This document shows, in pieces, positions 23,372 to 33,117 of a DNA stretch of 64,000 nt. A program made the position numbers and the translations under genes. Under the pieces are notes generated by a model. The model was not told where the DNA came from and made no database searches. It saw nothing but the letters and a program-made list of their open reading frames with translations. Source of the stretch: Jaltomata sinuosa (taxonomy: Eukaryota; Streptophyta; Magnoliopsida; Solanales; Solanaceae); NCBI GenBank assembly GCA_003996215.1, contig QJPP01003453.1:186001-250000 (forward strand). Reading direction: 5' to 3'. Numbering within the stretch: position 1 is the stretch's first letter; the number at the start of each line of letters is the position of its first letter.

Positions 23372-23386
23372 TTGCCTTATGAAGCC
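23372..23386 (+). repeat. Target-site duplication, left copy (15 bp)
   Basis: TTGCCTTATGAAGCC, identical to 27741-27755. It marks the left edge of the MBF1-LINE insertion. The following bases GGAG... differ from those after the right copy. Confidence 0.9.
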
Positions 23387-23398
23387 GGAGAGAAAAAG

Positions 23399-23531
23399 AT
23401 GAGTGGAATATCGCAAGACTGGGAACCGGTAGTAATCCGGAAAAAGGCGCCTACCGCCGCCGCTCGCAAAGACGAGAAAGCCGTCAACGCCGCCCGTCGC
23501 TCCGGCGCCGAGATCGAAACCGTCAAAAAGT
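23399..23531 (+). pseudogene. MBF1: MBF1 (multiprotein bridging factor 1) exon 1, retrotransposed
   Basis: The ATG at 23399 opens MSGISQDWEPVVIRKKAPTA, then AARKDEKAVNAARRSGAEIE and TVKK, which is the N-terminal MBF1 domain of plant MBF1a/b-type coactivators. MBF1 bridges bZIP-class activators and TBP and is linked to stress responses; the full protein is about 140 residues with a C-terminal helix-turn-helix. Here only 44 codons plus one base exist before a consensus donor T|GTACGT at 23531/23532. I found no exon 2-4 downstream (no helix-turn-helix coding) to 33,000. The coding part is undamaged. I start at 23399, not at the in-frame ATG 23372, because the latter lies in the target-site duplication. 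Unlikely to make a functional protein here. Confidence 0.88.
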
Positions 23532-26500
23532 GTACGTTATCCTTCCTTTTCTCTCTCTCTATGAACGAGATTTTCTCTCCGTACGATCTAGCGTAGAACT
23601 CTATGTGAAAAATCGTTTGGTGAGCTGTTTTTTTTATAGTACTCAGTTTTTTTTTCAGTTGAAAAACTAGTTTTATCATCTCTCGATCGATCGATTTCGT
23701 CTCCGTAGTACGTCATATAGAGCTTTTTGTAGAAAGTGTTTGTTGAGCTGTTTTTTTGTTAATAGGATTCTGAGCTCAGTTTTTTTTAGAGCTTTTTGTA
23801 GAAAGTGTTTGTTGAGCTGTTTTTGTTAATAGGATTCTGAGCTCAGTTTTTTTTAGAGCTTTTTGTAGAAAGTGTTTGTTGAGCTGTTTTTGTTAATAGG
23901 ATTCTGAGCTCAGTTTTTGTAGAGCTTTTTGTAGAAAGTGTTTGTTGAGCTGTTTTTGTTAATAGGATTCTGAGCTCAGTTTTTGTAGAGCTTTTTGTAG
24001 AAAGTGTTTGTTGAGCTGTTTTTGTATAATAGGATTCTGAGCTCAGTTTTTTATTTTTTCAATTGACATTCTATCTAGTGTAGAACTCTATGTGAAAAAT
24101 TGTTTGTTGAGCTGTTTTTGTGAATCAGGATTTCTCAACTCGGTTTTTTCAATTGAAAAAAACTACTTTTAGCATCTCTCGATCGATCTATTTCCTCTCC
24201 GTAGAAAGTGTTTGTTGAGCTGATTTTGTAAAATTTTGAACTCAGTTACATACTATCTAGTGTAGAACTCTATGTGATGAAAAATTGTTTATTGAGCTAT
24301 TTTTGTAAAAATTTTGAACGCAGTTTTTTTTCCAGTTGAAAAATTAGTTTTATCATCTCTCGACAATGGATTTCCTCTCCGTAGTATGTCATATAGAGCT
24401 TTTTGTAGAAAGTGTTTGTTGAGCTGTTTTTGTATAATAGGATTCTGAGCTCAATTTTTTTTTTTTTTTTTTTTTTCTTTCAATTGACATACTATCTAGT
24501 GTAGAACTCTATGTGATGAAAAATTGTTTGTTGAGCTATTTTTGTGAAGTAGGATTTCTGAACTCGGTTTTTTTTTTCAATTGAAAAACTAGTTTTATCG
24601 TCTCTCGAACGATTGATTTCCTCTCCGTAGTATGTCATATACAATTTCTTGTAGAAAGTGTTTGTTGAGCTGTTTTTGTGTGAAAAATTTGTTTGTTGAG
24701 CTGTTTTTGTGAAGTAGGATTTCTGAACTCGGTTTTTTTCAATTGAAAAACTAGTTTTATCAGCTGTCAATTGATCGATTTCCTCTCCATAGTATGTCAT
24801 ATACATTTTTTGTTGAAAGTGTATGTCAATTAATTGAAAAATTGTTTGTTGAGCTGTTTTTGTGAAGTAGAATTTCTGACCTCGGTTTTTTTCAATTGAA
24901 AACCTACTTTTATCGATTTTCTTCGTAGTATGTCATATATAGTTTTTTGTAGAAAGTGTTTGTTGAGCTGTTTTTGTCTATCTAGTGTAGAACTCTATGT
25001 GAAAAATTGTTTGTTGAGCTGTTTTTGTATAATAGGATTTATGAACTCAGTTTTTCAATTGAGAAAATCATCTCTCGATGGATGACTTCTTCCCCGTAGT
25101 ATGTCATATACTATTCTTCGTAGAAAGTGTTTATTGAGCTGTTTTTGTATAACAGGATTCTGAGCTCAGTTTTTTTTTCCCAATTGACATACTATCTAGT
25201 GTACAGCTCTATGTGAGAAATTGTTTGTTGAGTTGTTTTTGTGAAGTAGGATTTCTGAACCTCAGTTTTTTTTTTTCAATTGAAGAACTACTTTTATCGT
25301 CTCTCGATTATCGATTTACTCTCCGTAGTATGTCATGTACAATTTTTGTTGAAAGTGTATGTCAATTAATTAAAAAATTGTTTGTTGAGCTGTTTTTGTG
25401 AAGTAGGATTTCTGACCTCAGCTTTTTTCAATTGAAAAACTACTTTTATCATCTCTCGAATCCATTGTTTTCTTCTCCGTAGTATGTCATACAGAGCTTT
25501 TTGTAGAAAGTGTTTGTTGAGCTGTTTTTGTTTAATAGGATTCTGAGCTCTTTTTTTTTTTCAATTGACATACTATCTAGTGTAGAACTCTATGTGAAAA
25601 ATTGTTTGTTGAGCTGTTTTTGTGAAGTAGGATTTACGAACTCAGTTTTTTTTTTTCAATTGAAAAACTACTTTTGTATCTCTCGATGATCGATTTCCTC
25701 TCTGTCGTATGTCATATAGAGCTTTTTTGTAGAAAGTGTTTGTTGAGCGGTTTTTGTATAGTAGGATTCTTAGCTCAGTTTTTTTCCCACTTGACATACT
25801 ATCTAGCGTAGAACTCTGTGTGAAAAATTGTTTGTTGAGCTGTTTTTGTGAAGTAGGATTTCTGAACTAAGTCTTTTTCAATTGAAAAACTACTTTTATC
25901 GTCTCTCGATCGGTCGATTTCCTCTCTGTAGTATGTCGTATAGAGCTTTTTGTAGAAAGTGTTTGTTGAGCTGTTTTTGTATAATACGATTCTGAACTCA
26001 GTTTTTTTCCTATTGGAAAGTTGCTATTATCATCCCTGGTTCCATTTGTATTGCTTGAAAAATTGATATGGGAGAATTTGGATAATTCACCTCAACTAGT
26101 TTGAGATTGTGTGTAGTAGTAGTAGTAGTAGTTAGCCTGTGGTCACACCTTACCATCTCGTAATAGAATTTTTGTAAAAAAAATGTTTGAGCTGTTTTAT
26201 CTATCAGGATTCTGAACTCAGCTTTTCAATCGAAAAAGTGCTTTTTATCATCCCTAGCTCCATTTGTATTGCTTGTTTCTCTCTCCTTTTCTTTTGGGGT
26301 GGTATTTGGGGAATTAATATGGAGAATCTGGAGAATTCTTCACCTATAATAGTTTGATATTGTGGTGTAGTAGTAGTTGTTGTTAGCCTGTATTCATCTT
26401 GTCATCTGTACCATCTCGTGTAGAACTTTTTTGTAGAATGTGTTTGTTGAGCTCTTTTTGTGAAGTAGGATTCCTGAACTCAGTTTTTCCAATTGAAGAA

Positions 26501-26680
26501 CCACTTTTGTCATGCCTAGCTCCACTTGTATTGCTTGTTTCTCCCTCTCCTTTTTGTTTTTGTGGTATGGGAATTGATATGGAGAATTTGGAGAATTCAC
26601 CTCAACTAGTTTGAGATTGTGATGTAGTAATAGTTGTTGTTAGCGTTGTGTTCACCTTATCATCTCTAGCTCTTTTTTAT
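23532..26680 (+). repeat. Tandemly amplified MBF1 intron-like sequence
   Basis: From the splice donor onward the DNA is built from diverged repeats of two half-units: one with GTAGAAAGTGTTTGTTGAGCTG...GGATTCTGAGCTCAG, one with GTGTAGAACTCTATGTGAAAAA...GTAGGATTTCTGAACTC, joined by (T)n, CAATTGAAAAACTA and TCGATCGATTTCCTCTCC. The joint unit is roughly 240-270 bp and recurs to about 26,030. The first unit, next to the exon, contains the same words (TAGCGTAGAACTCTATGTG, CTCTCGATCGATCG), so the array grew from sequence at the start of the intron. Open frames inside are incidental. Confidence 0.85.
23711..24050 (+). repeat. Inner array, five copies of a 66-69-bp unit
   Basis: The word GTAGAAAGTGTTTGTTGAGC occurs at 23729, 23798, 23865, 23931 and 23997 (spacings 69, 67, 66, 66). 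The units are almost identical, so this is the most recently expanded part of the larger array. Confidence 0.9.
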
Positions 26681-26955
26681 TACAGTATTTATTATAATTC
26701 CGTATTTAACGGAATAGATATGGAGAATTTACAGCTACCTCGGCAACGCTGGGATTGAATCATAGCTGTAGTCAGTAGTCTGTTTCATCGTTTGCTCAAT
26801 TACTTGTTTTCATCTCTAGCTGCTATTTGGTATTTATTGATTTTCTCTATTTTTTTCTGATAGTATGTGTATAACATAATAGACATGGTGGGTTTATGTA
26901 GCCGACTTCAAATAGTTTGGGATTGAGGCGTAATTGTAGTTATTGTCAGTCTGTG
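26031..26955 (+). repeat. Series of SINE/LINE-tail-like segments
   Basis: Five successive segments carry a tail of the type 'CCTCAACTAGTTTGAGATTG..GTAGTAGTAG' (about 26,090; 26,340; 26,605) or 'AGCCGACTTCAAATAGTTTGGGATTGAGGCGTA' style (about 26,735; about 26,900; quoted word split and diverged). The ancestral form CAACTAGTTTGGGATTGAGG plus (GTT)n is the common 3' tail of Solanaceae SINEs and RTE LINEs. The first three are also units of a larger repeat (26031, 26247, 26511) that includes CTCCATTTGTATTGCTTG. Confidence 0.6.
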
Positions 26956-27127
26956 ACTCTGTGTGTAGCTATTTCTTGTGATTTTGTTACTTTAAGTTGT
27001 CTACATGTATAATCTGTGCGCTTGTGTAAATGCTACTTCTCTTTCTGCTGAGATTCATCCTTCGTGTCTGTTAGATTATCAGATACTTTGCACATATGTC
27101 GATTTTTCTATGATCAATTTGTTGTAT

Positions 27128-27357
27128 GTGCGGATATTCGAGAAAAGGTGGGAGTGTCTTCAGTGGAAGACAAGATGCGGGAGGTGAGGTTGCGATGGTT
27201 TGGGCATGTGATGAGGAGAGGCACAGAGGCCCCTGTGCGGCGGTGTGAGAGGCTGGCTATGGATGGGTTTACGAGAGGTCGTGGTAGACCAAAGAAATAT
27301 TGGAGAGGGGTGATTAGGCAGGATTTGGTGCATTTGCAGCTTACGAGGACATGACCT
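27128..27357 (+). pseudogene. RTE-type LINE ORF, C-terminal fragment
   Basis: The plus frame ending at 27354 contains IREKVGVSSVEDKMREVRLR, WFGHVMRRG, PVRRCERLAMDG, RGRGRPKKYW and VIRQDLVHLQL, the conserved C-terminal tail of plant non-LTR (RTE-like) reverse transcriptases. Everything N-terminal of this, including endonuclease and RT core, is absent: the LINE is heavily 5'-truncated. Frameshifting at the end (LTRT, stop) and a damaged start show decay. Upstream 26,956-27,127 is unrecognised. Confidence 0.8.
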
Positions 27358-27740
27358 TATATAGGAAGGTGTGAAGGGCCCAGATTAGGGTAAAAGGTTA
27401 GTAGGTTGGTTGGCTTCTTTGTAGGGAGGAGTGTGGTGTTTTGTTGCCTTTTCAGTAGTTGTAAGGCTACGCTTGTAGCTTTTGTTTCATCTGCGCCGGC
27501 TACTTGCTAGTGCCTTGTGTAGTTAGATTATTATATTATTTTATTGTAGTATAGTTTTGTGCTTATCTGCTGTTTTGTTTATTGGTTTTATATCTTGGAC
27601 TGTTTTGAGCCGAGGGTCTATCGGAAACAGCCTCTTTACTTCACCCTGGGGTAAAGGTATGGTCTGCGTACATTCTACCCTCTCCAGACCCCACTTTGTG
27701 GGAATATACTGGGTATGTTGTTGTTGTTGTTGTTGTGTTG
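27358..27740 (+). mobile_element. RTE-type LINE 3' untranslated region with (TTG)n tail
   Basis: Contains GAGCCGAGGGTCTATCGGAA, ACAGCCTCTTTACTTCACCC, GGTCTGCGTACATTCTACCC and CCAGACCCCACTTTGTGGG, the conserved 3' end shared by RTE LINEs and dependent SINEs in Solanaceae, then GGGTATGTTG and (TTG)n at about 27,717-27,740. The LINE RT recognises this 3' end, which explains how the upstream MBF1 sequence could be mobilised. Confidence 0.85.
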
Positions 27741-27755
27741 TTGCCTTATGAAGCC
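27741..27755 (+). repeat. Target-site duplication, right copy (15 bp)
   Basis: TTGCCTTATGAAGCC, identical to 23372-23386, directly after the (TTG)n tail. Confidence 0.9.
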
Positions 27756-28018
27756 AATCCCGAACACAAAGAGACGAAAACATCATCAATTGCCTAAGCA
27801 GAATTTTTGAATAGCAGGCAGTGAATAGTCTATTACGATCACTGAGTCACTGACCAAGGAGTACTCTGTTTTCTCTTGTCCATGCTCCATGTAGTTGAAA
27901 TTTTTTTTCCCTCTGTTTTGATCATTTCGCTACTGATAGTTGCTACTGATAATATTTTACAGATTATTTGTATAATCTTGCCCTTTATATTTTTATTACA
28001 ACGATATTGAACAAATAC
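27756..28018. other. Former upstream flank of the F-box pseudogene
   Basis: Continuous with the sequence left of 23,386 before the LINE-type insertion. On minus it would lie 5' of the F-box. A minus frame from 27789 starts MMMFSSLCVRDWLHKA but does not share frame with the F-box, so no start codon could be assigned. The rest shows nothing recognisable. Confidence 0.4.
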
Positions 28019-28213
28019 TACACACATTGGCCAATGAAAAAATTCTCATTGATTTTTTAGGTCTTCACAATAAAAAAAAAATGGATACACACACACACAC
28101 ACATATATACATACGTAGCAAAAAATAAATAAATTGGGCAATGATAAAATCTTAATACTATCACGATAAGACAAAAGTTTTATGATTCGTATCTTGGCGG
28201 GGTGATCTCGAAT
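28019..28213 (-). mobile_element. Fragment of the solo-LTR family, inverted
   Basis: Read on minus, this matches about 1480-1680 of the solo LTR: ATTTTGGGT/GAGGTGATCTCG, CAAGATACGAATCATAAAAC, ATTGCCCAATTTATTTATTT, the CTATGTATGTATATATGT stretch, and TGAAGACCTAAAAAATCAA with GGCCAATG. An (AC)n tract interrupts it (28,088-28,103). A short dispersed LTR relic; no TSD was found. Confidence 0.75.
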
Positions 28214-28425
28214 ATCGATACATTACATATACATTTATACAATATCGATACACATTTAAATATCATGTATATATTATTGATACTTGTTTATACACTATTT
28301 ATACAATATAAATACACGTTTATATAATATTTATACAATATCGATACACATTTATATAATATCGATAAATTACATAACTTTTATACAATATCGATACATT
28401 ACATATACATTACATATACATGCTG
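28206..28425. repeat. Short-period AT-rich repeat with ATATCGATACA words
   Basis: Repeated words AATATCGATACA, TTATACAATATCGATAC and ACATATACATT recur about every 20-45 bp, irregularly. A degenerate simple-sequence block beside the LTR relic. Confidence 0.7.
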
Positions 28426-31325
28426 CTACTTTCTTTGTATTTCTTTTTTGGCTAGTTCATTTTTGGGCTATTTTTTTTGTAAAAAAAATTTGGCTATATT
28501 TATTGTAAACTAATTACTTTATTGTACATATATGAAATTATCCCTATATTTAAACATGTTTTACATCATATTTTTCTTTTAATATTCTTCTATCTATTTG
28601 ATTTAAATCTTTGAAGTTTTGCTTCTTCTTTTTTTGTGAGTTCATATGATCTGTTCCAAAGTCATTTTCAAATATAGTTTTAATATTATTTACTTTCATT
28701 GATTTTCTTGAATTATTATTTATTAACAATCTTATAAATTTGTACTAGATTTATTTGCCTAAAATATTATATGCACATGATATTTTCACTGACTCAATAA
28801 ATACATAATAATACATGTTTTAACTTATAAAATTATTGCTAAATCATAGTTAATTAATATATTTTTAACCTTAATTTTGGATTTAATCTTAGTAAAATAA
28901 AATGACTTCTGTAAACACTAGGTGCAGATATATTATTACATTTATTTATTTAAATTATTGAAGATCAAAACATGGATCTTTGCTATAATGGATAAAATAA
29001 AAGGACATGTTAAATTACACGAGTTCTTAGATAAGCATAAAATGAGTTTAAAGTTATAATATACCAATAACGAAAGTGAATATGCTAAACTAACCCTTAA
29101 AATAAAACTTTCTTCTATATATTTGTAATATAATTTTTAAAATTTTAGTTCGATGTCATGAGATTGCTAGTTCTTGTTATTTATGTATTTTTGAAGTATT
29201 TATTTCATCTATTACTATTTTTTTTATACCATATGGTCTTTCTATCTAGATGCAGGTAGTTCACATTTTTCTATTTTTATTTAAAATTAATTTTTTTTAT
29301 CGATATACTAAAAAAGATAATTGATATAAAATATTTGAAATCAGCTAAGGTCTTGTTTTTTTTTTTTTATATAGACAAGTATTCTTTTCGAAAACATATA
29401 TTTAAATTTAATTTTAGGTTTAAACTTTGTTCTTATGCATGCACGAGTCATTTTTTATATTTTTTCTTATTTTTAAAATTTATGTTAGATCTTGTACTTC
29501 GGTGAATTTTGTTGGTGGGATGACTTTTAATAGATTAACTCACAGTGTATTAAGTATCTTCAAAAATTAATTACTTAATCTTTTTGAAGTAAAATTATAC
29601 TTCTTTAATTAAATTTATTATTTTTATATTTTAAATTTGAATGTAGATTTAACATAGACCTCCAACAACTAGCTTACATATAAATACATATGCTTTTTTT
29701 ATGCATTCAAAAGTGTAGTTGAGTCAATAAATTACATGAAAATAATGGTTCAACTTTTATCATAAACAAAACCAACAAAAAATACAAAGTAATTGAATCT
29801 TCCAACAACCATCCCTTTTTGTTAAGGATACTATGCAAGCGGATCAAGGAGGAGCCCAAAGCAATAGAAGCTTAGATAGGGATGTTTTGAATACCAAGTT
29901 AGGGATGTTTTGAATACCAAGTTTCTTGGTACAACTTTTTGTAATCAACCTTTATGTGTCGGAGTTACTTTACCTCCTGATCCTAGGACTTATCATGATC
30001 CTTGTAGCTCAAACTCTAGGAGAATTATGATAGTTAATATGATGTATCCCGGTATCCTATCTGAAAACTCCACTGTACTATTTTGATATTATAATATAAG
30101 TGCATCTTTCAAACAAAAAAAATAAATCTTATTTAACAAAGTTATCCAAATTTTGTGCTAGTTGAAAATAACATATACTTTGGATGTGATAATATGAAGC
30201 AAAATGTTTTTTCTAAAATATAATTTCTTGAAAAATAAATATTTTTATACTTATTTATTGATGTTTTTGGTAAATAAATAAAATAATATTATTTAAAAAA
30301 TATTCATATATTAATCTAAAAGATATTATGAGATAGGTTAAGTCAGCTCAGGGTAGAGAGTGTAGTTGTCAAGGGGTGGCATGTATATGGGGTAGGAGAC
30401 AATTGATACGATTTGGTTTTTGTTCTTTTTTGAAATGAATTGGGACAAATTTTTATTTAATAATCAGAAACAAAATTCAACAAAGTTCAGAAAATAAAAG
30501 GTAAATATCACATAAAGGCAATAAATATTGAAAAAACAACTATTCAAGAAACTGAGAGAAATTATTATTGCTCCATCAAATCCAACCTCTTTGGGTTAGC
30601 AGTGGCTAGCTTAGCTTCTTTATAACTTAGGGGTATTTGGTCACTGTGAACCTATATACCAACCCTAATATAAATAATTTTTTATTTTACGATTTTAGGA
30701 TTAGCTAGATTTTGATGAAAGAAAGAATATTTTTATAACGTTAGGTTTATCCTTAGATAGATTTTAGTTATTGTTCAGGGATTAGTTTCTTTTATTCTCT
30801 GAGATTAATTTAAACCTTTCTTAAATTTATTGATCTATGAACTCTTAATATGAGTTTTTTCTCCTCTATCTTCAATATTTTTTTATGATGAAATGTCTAT
30901 TTATTACTAGAATTCATCACTTCTAATTATTTGTTCTCTAGACTTTTTTTTCTTATTCGTAATTTCGTGTATTTGAGTATCGACTCGTATTAACAATTAT
31001 GATCAATTGCAGAGAAATTTTAATTTTTTCTCTCAAGATCTTTGATCTCAATTGACTTATTTGGACCACCAATAGTCCCACTGCTCCAACCACCAAATTC
31101 AATTCCTCCTAAAACCAACAATCTTTTGACAGATAATAGTTCCACAGATAGTTAATTGATTTTTGTGGCGATAAATACGCCACTAATAGTCTTATTTCAA
31201 TGGGTATTAAGTCAATATTTTTGTTGTTGTAGACAATAAAATTCGCGTAGAGAAAATGATAATCAAGATCAAAAAAATATCACAATAATCGTAGTATTTC
31301 ATTTTAATATATGAGTATTACAATC
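28426..31325. other. AT-rich spacer, no gene identified
   Basis: Very AT-rich with many homopolymer runs. I see no recognisable coding sequence apart from a possible fragment at 29,918-30,085 (plus frame with KFLGTTFCNQPLCVGVTLPP and DPRTYHDPC), which I cannot assign to a family. The rest may be old transposon remains beyond recognition by eye. Confidence 0.45.
29878..29923 (+). repeat. Perfect 23-bp tandem duplication
   Basis: AGGGATGTTTTGAATACCAA + GTT occurs twice in direct succession (29878-29900, 29901-29923) with no mismatch. It immediately precedes the possible coding fragment at 29,918. Confidence 0.95.
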
Positions 31326-32035
31326 TCTGTGAATCCTTTGATTCTTTCTTTCAAAATATAAATTCAAGGGTATTTGAGCTTGATTTTGGATTCGGTGAAA
31401 TTGATCTTGACTTGTAAATTTGATGAATGTGATCGTGGTTTGTGAATTTGATGAATTTGATCTTGACTTGTACTTGAATTCAAGGGCCTTTGAGCTTGAT
31501 CTTGAATCTGGTGGTCTTGATCTTGAATTTATGAACTTGGGTGCTTGGACATATAGCTTGTAGATAAATCTGTAGCATTTGATCCACGAACTCTCTCTTA
31601 CTTCTTGTTAGAATTCTGGTGGTTCTTCTGAATTATGGAAGACCCCCTATTTATAGTTGTAGAATGGAGGAGTTATGGTGAAGATAGGCTTCTTTCGGTC
31701 AATCAAATTTGAGTGACATAACGCTATTTGATTGGTCGAAACATGTCACTTGTACACATGGCTCATTTTCATTGGTCTTTAATTTCACTAGGCATGCTGC
31801 ATTATTTTGATACATGGCGTGATCCTATTGACTCCTTTGCTTGATTTGGCATGCCATATTATTTGACACGTGACACCAAATTGGGTCTCTAGAATAAGAT
31901 GACGTCTTGGGCTTGGCAAAGTGGGCTCATTATTTGTAGTTCAAATCAACGGACTAGCTCAATAAAAATTAAATTTTAATTAAATCAATATTTATTGGAC
32001 TTAATTAATTAAGAGAAAATTTCACAAATAGCAAA
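31326..32035 (-). repeat. Dispersed LTR-like or leader repeat with TTGATCTTGA words
   Basis: Repeated TTGATCTTGA/TTGAATTTGATGAA words (31,380-31,530), then less AT-rich sequence with CCCCCTATTTATAG, CATGCCATATTATTTGACAC and GTGACACCAAATTGGG. This composition resembles the promoter/leader part of Solanaceae LTR retrotransposons. No termini, TSD or coding frame could be defined, so orientation and family are guesses. Confidence 0.3.
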
Positions 32036-32999
32036 CTCCAGGCCTTAATCAAGGATGAGATAGCACAGTTTTGCTAATTACAGGCGATAGCAATATTTTT
32101 CCTAAAATAATGCTACTTTATACGTATTTAATAAAGATCTTGTAACTGTTAAATACAAATACAAATCGGTAATGGAGAGCAATTTTTGGTTAACTGTTAC
32201 AGTTAAAAAGGAAAATATCTTTAATGAGTACAATTCTCTCCTTATATTACGCGTGTAATCTGCATTGAAGATCTAATTTTCAAACAAGAAACTTGAAGGA
32301 AAAATATTCAAAAAGCAGCAAATCTCAATTTTGAAATTTAAATTTTTTCATCAAAGTTCTAGATTTTGAAAAGCAAGTCTCTACTTTCATCATTCAAATC
32401 CAAGTTGCCAAAATACAATTTGGGAAAGATTAAGACATAATTCACTTATACATGTGTGTCTAATTAATATCAAATTGATTCAGGTACGTATCATAAACTT
32501 CAAACGCATTGACATTGGTAAACTAGCTGAATCGACAATCATGAATTGAATTTATAATCGTAAAAGTACATATGTATTTGGCTGCAAATACATATCAATA
32601 AGCCTGTGTGTTGTGAATTTAGTGATGATCGGTATGTTTATGGGTTGTTGATTTGAATATGTTGGAGCTTAAACTGATGAATTAATGAGGATGATGATGC
32701 TAAATACATTTACCATCGAATTGTAGTTTATCAATTTAAAAATATAGTATAGTCAATTCGAATCTGTTAAAGGTTAACCTGTATGGAGTTTTTGTATTGT
32801 CTATTCAAAACTATGAATACGTATGAAGTTTGTGCGTAGTCTGTGTAATGTCAATTTAATCATGTTGAAGTTTAAAATATAAATTTAAATGTACATATAT
32901 ATATATATAAAATCGATTTGTAGATGTAGGACTATATGGATATATATTGAGTATTTGTAATGTATAATGCTGTATTCGTCAGTTTTTTTGTATTTGATT

Positions 33000-33068
<69 letters not shown>

Positions 33069-33117
33069 GGTTCATTCTTAAAGTATACAACTGATTGTGA
33101 ATTATTGAGATACAGAA
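32036..33117. other. AT-rich DNA upstream of the MULE pseudogene, with (GT)n(AT)n microsatellite
   Basis: No coding sequence recognised. 33001-33063 is a (GT)n(AT)n microsatellite, which alone creates the opposed open frames 32932-33167. It may be the 5' region of the MULE, but no terminal inverted repeat was found. Confidence 0.6.
33001..33063. repeat. (GT)n(AT)n microsatellite
   Basis: About 7 GT units followed by about 24 AT units, uninterrupted. Confidence 0.95.

Larger units (their letters stand above)
23387..27740 (+). mobile_element. Chimeric LINE insertion carrying MBF1 exon 1 and intron (5' transduction)
   Basis: This 4354-bp segment is bounded by a perfect 15-bp duplication and ends in a (TTG)n tail, the hallmarks of LINE target-primed reverse transcription. 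It starts 12 bp before the MBF1 ATG, contains MBF1 exon 1 with its splice donor, about 3 kb of tandemly repeated intron-like DNA, SINE-like tails, then the last part of an RTE-type LINE coding region and its 3' untranslated tail. The simplest reading: a 5'-truncated LINE sat in intron 1 of MBF1 (or next to exon 1); a transcript started at the MBF1 promoter, was not spliced, ended at the LINE 3' end, and was reverse-transcribed into this F-box locus. An alternative is that the tandem repeats grew after insertion. Confidence 0.75.

Noticed and set aside
24492..24806. A 104-codon minus frame with repeated FYKK / YFTK words
   Set aside because: Product of the tandem repeats in the intron-like array.
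27541..27789. Minus frame starting MMMFSSLCVRDWLHKA as the F-box protein N-terminus
   Set aside because: It crosses the (TTG)n tail and, after removal of the insertion, is not in frame with the F-box.
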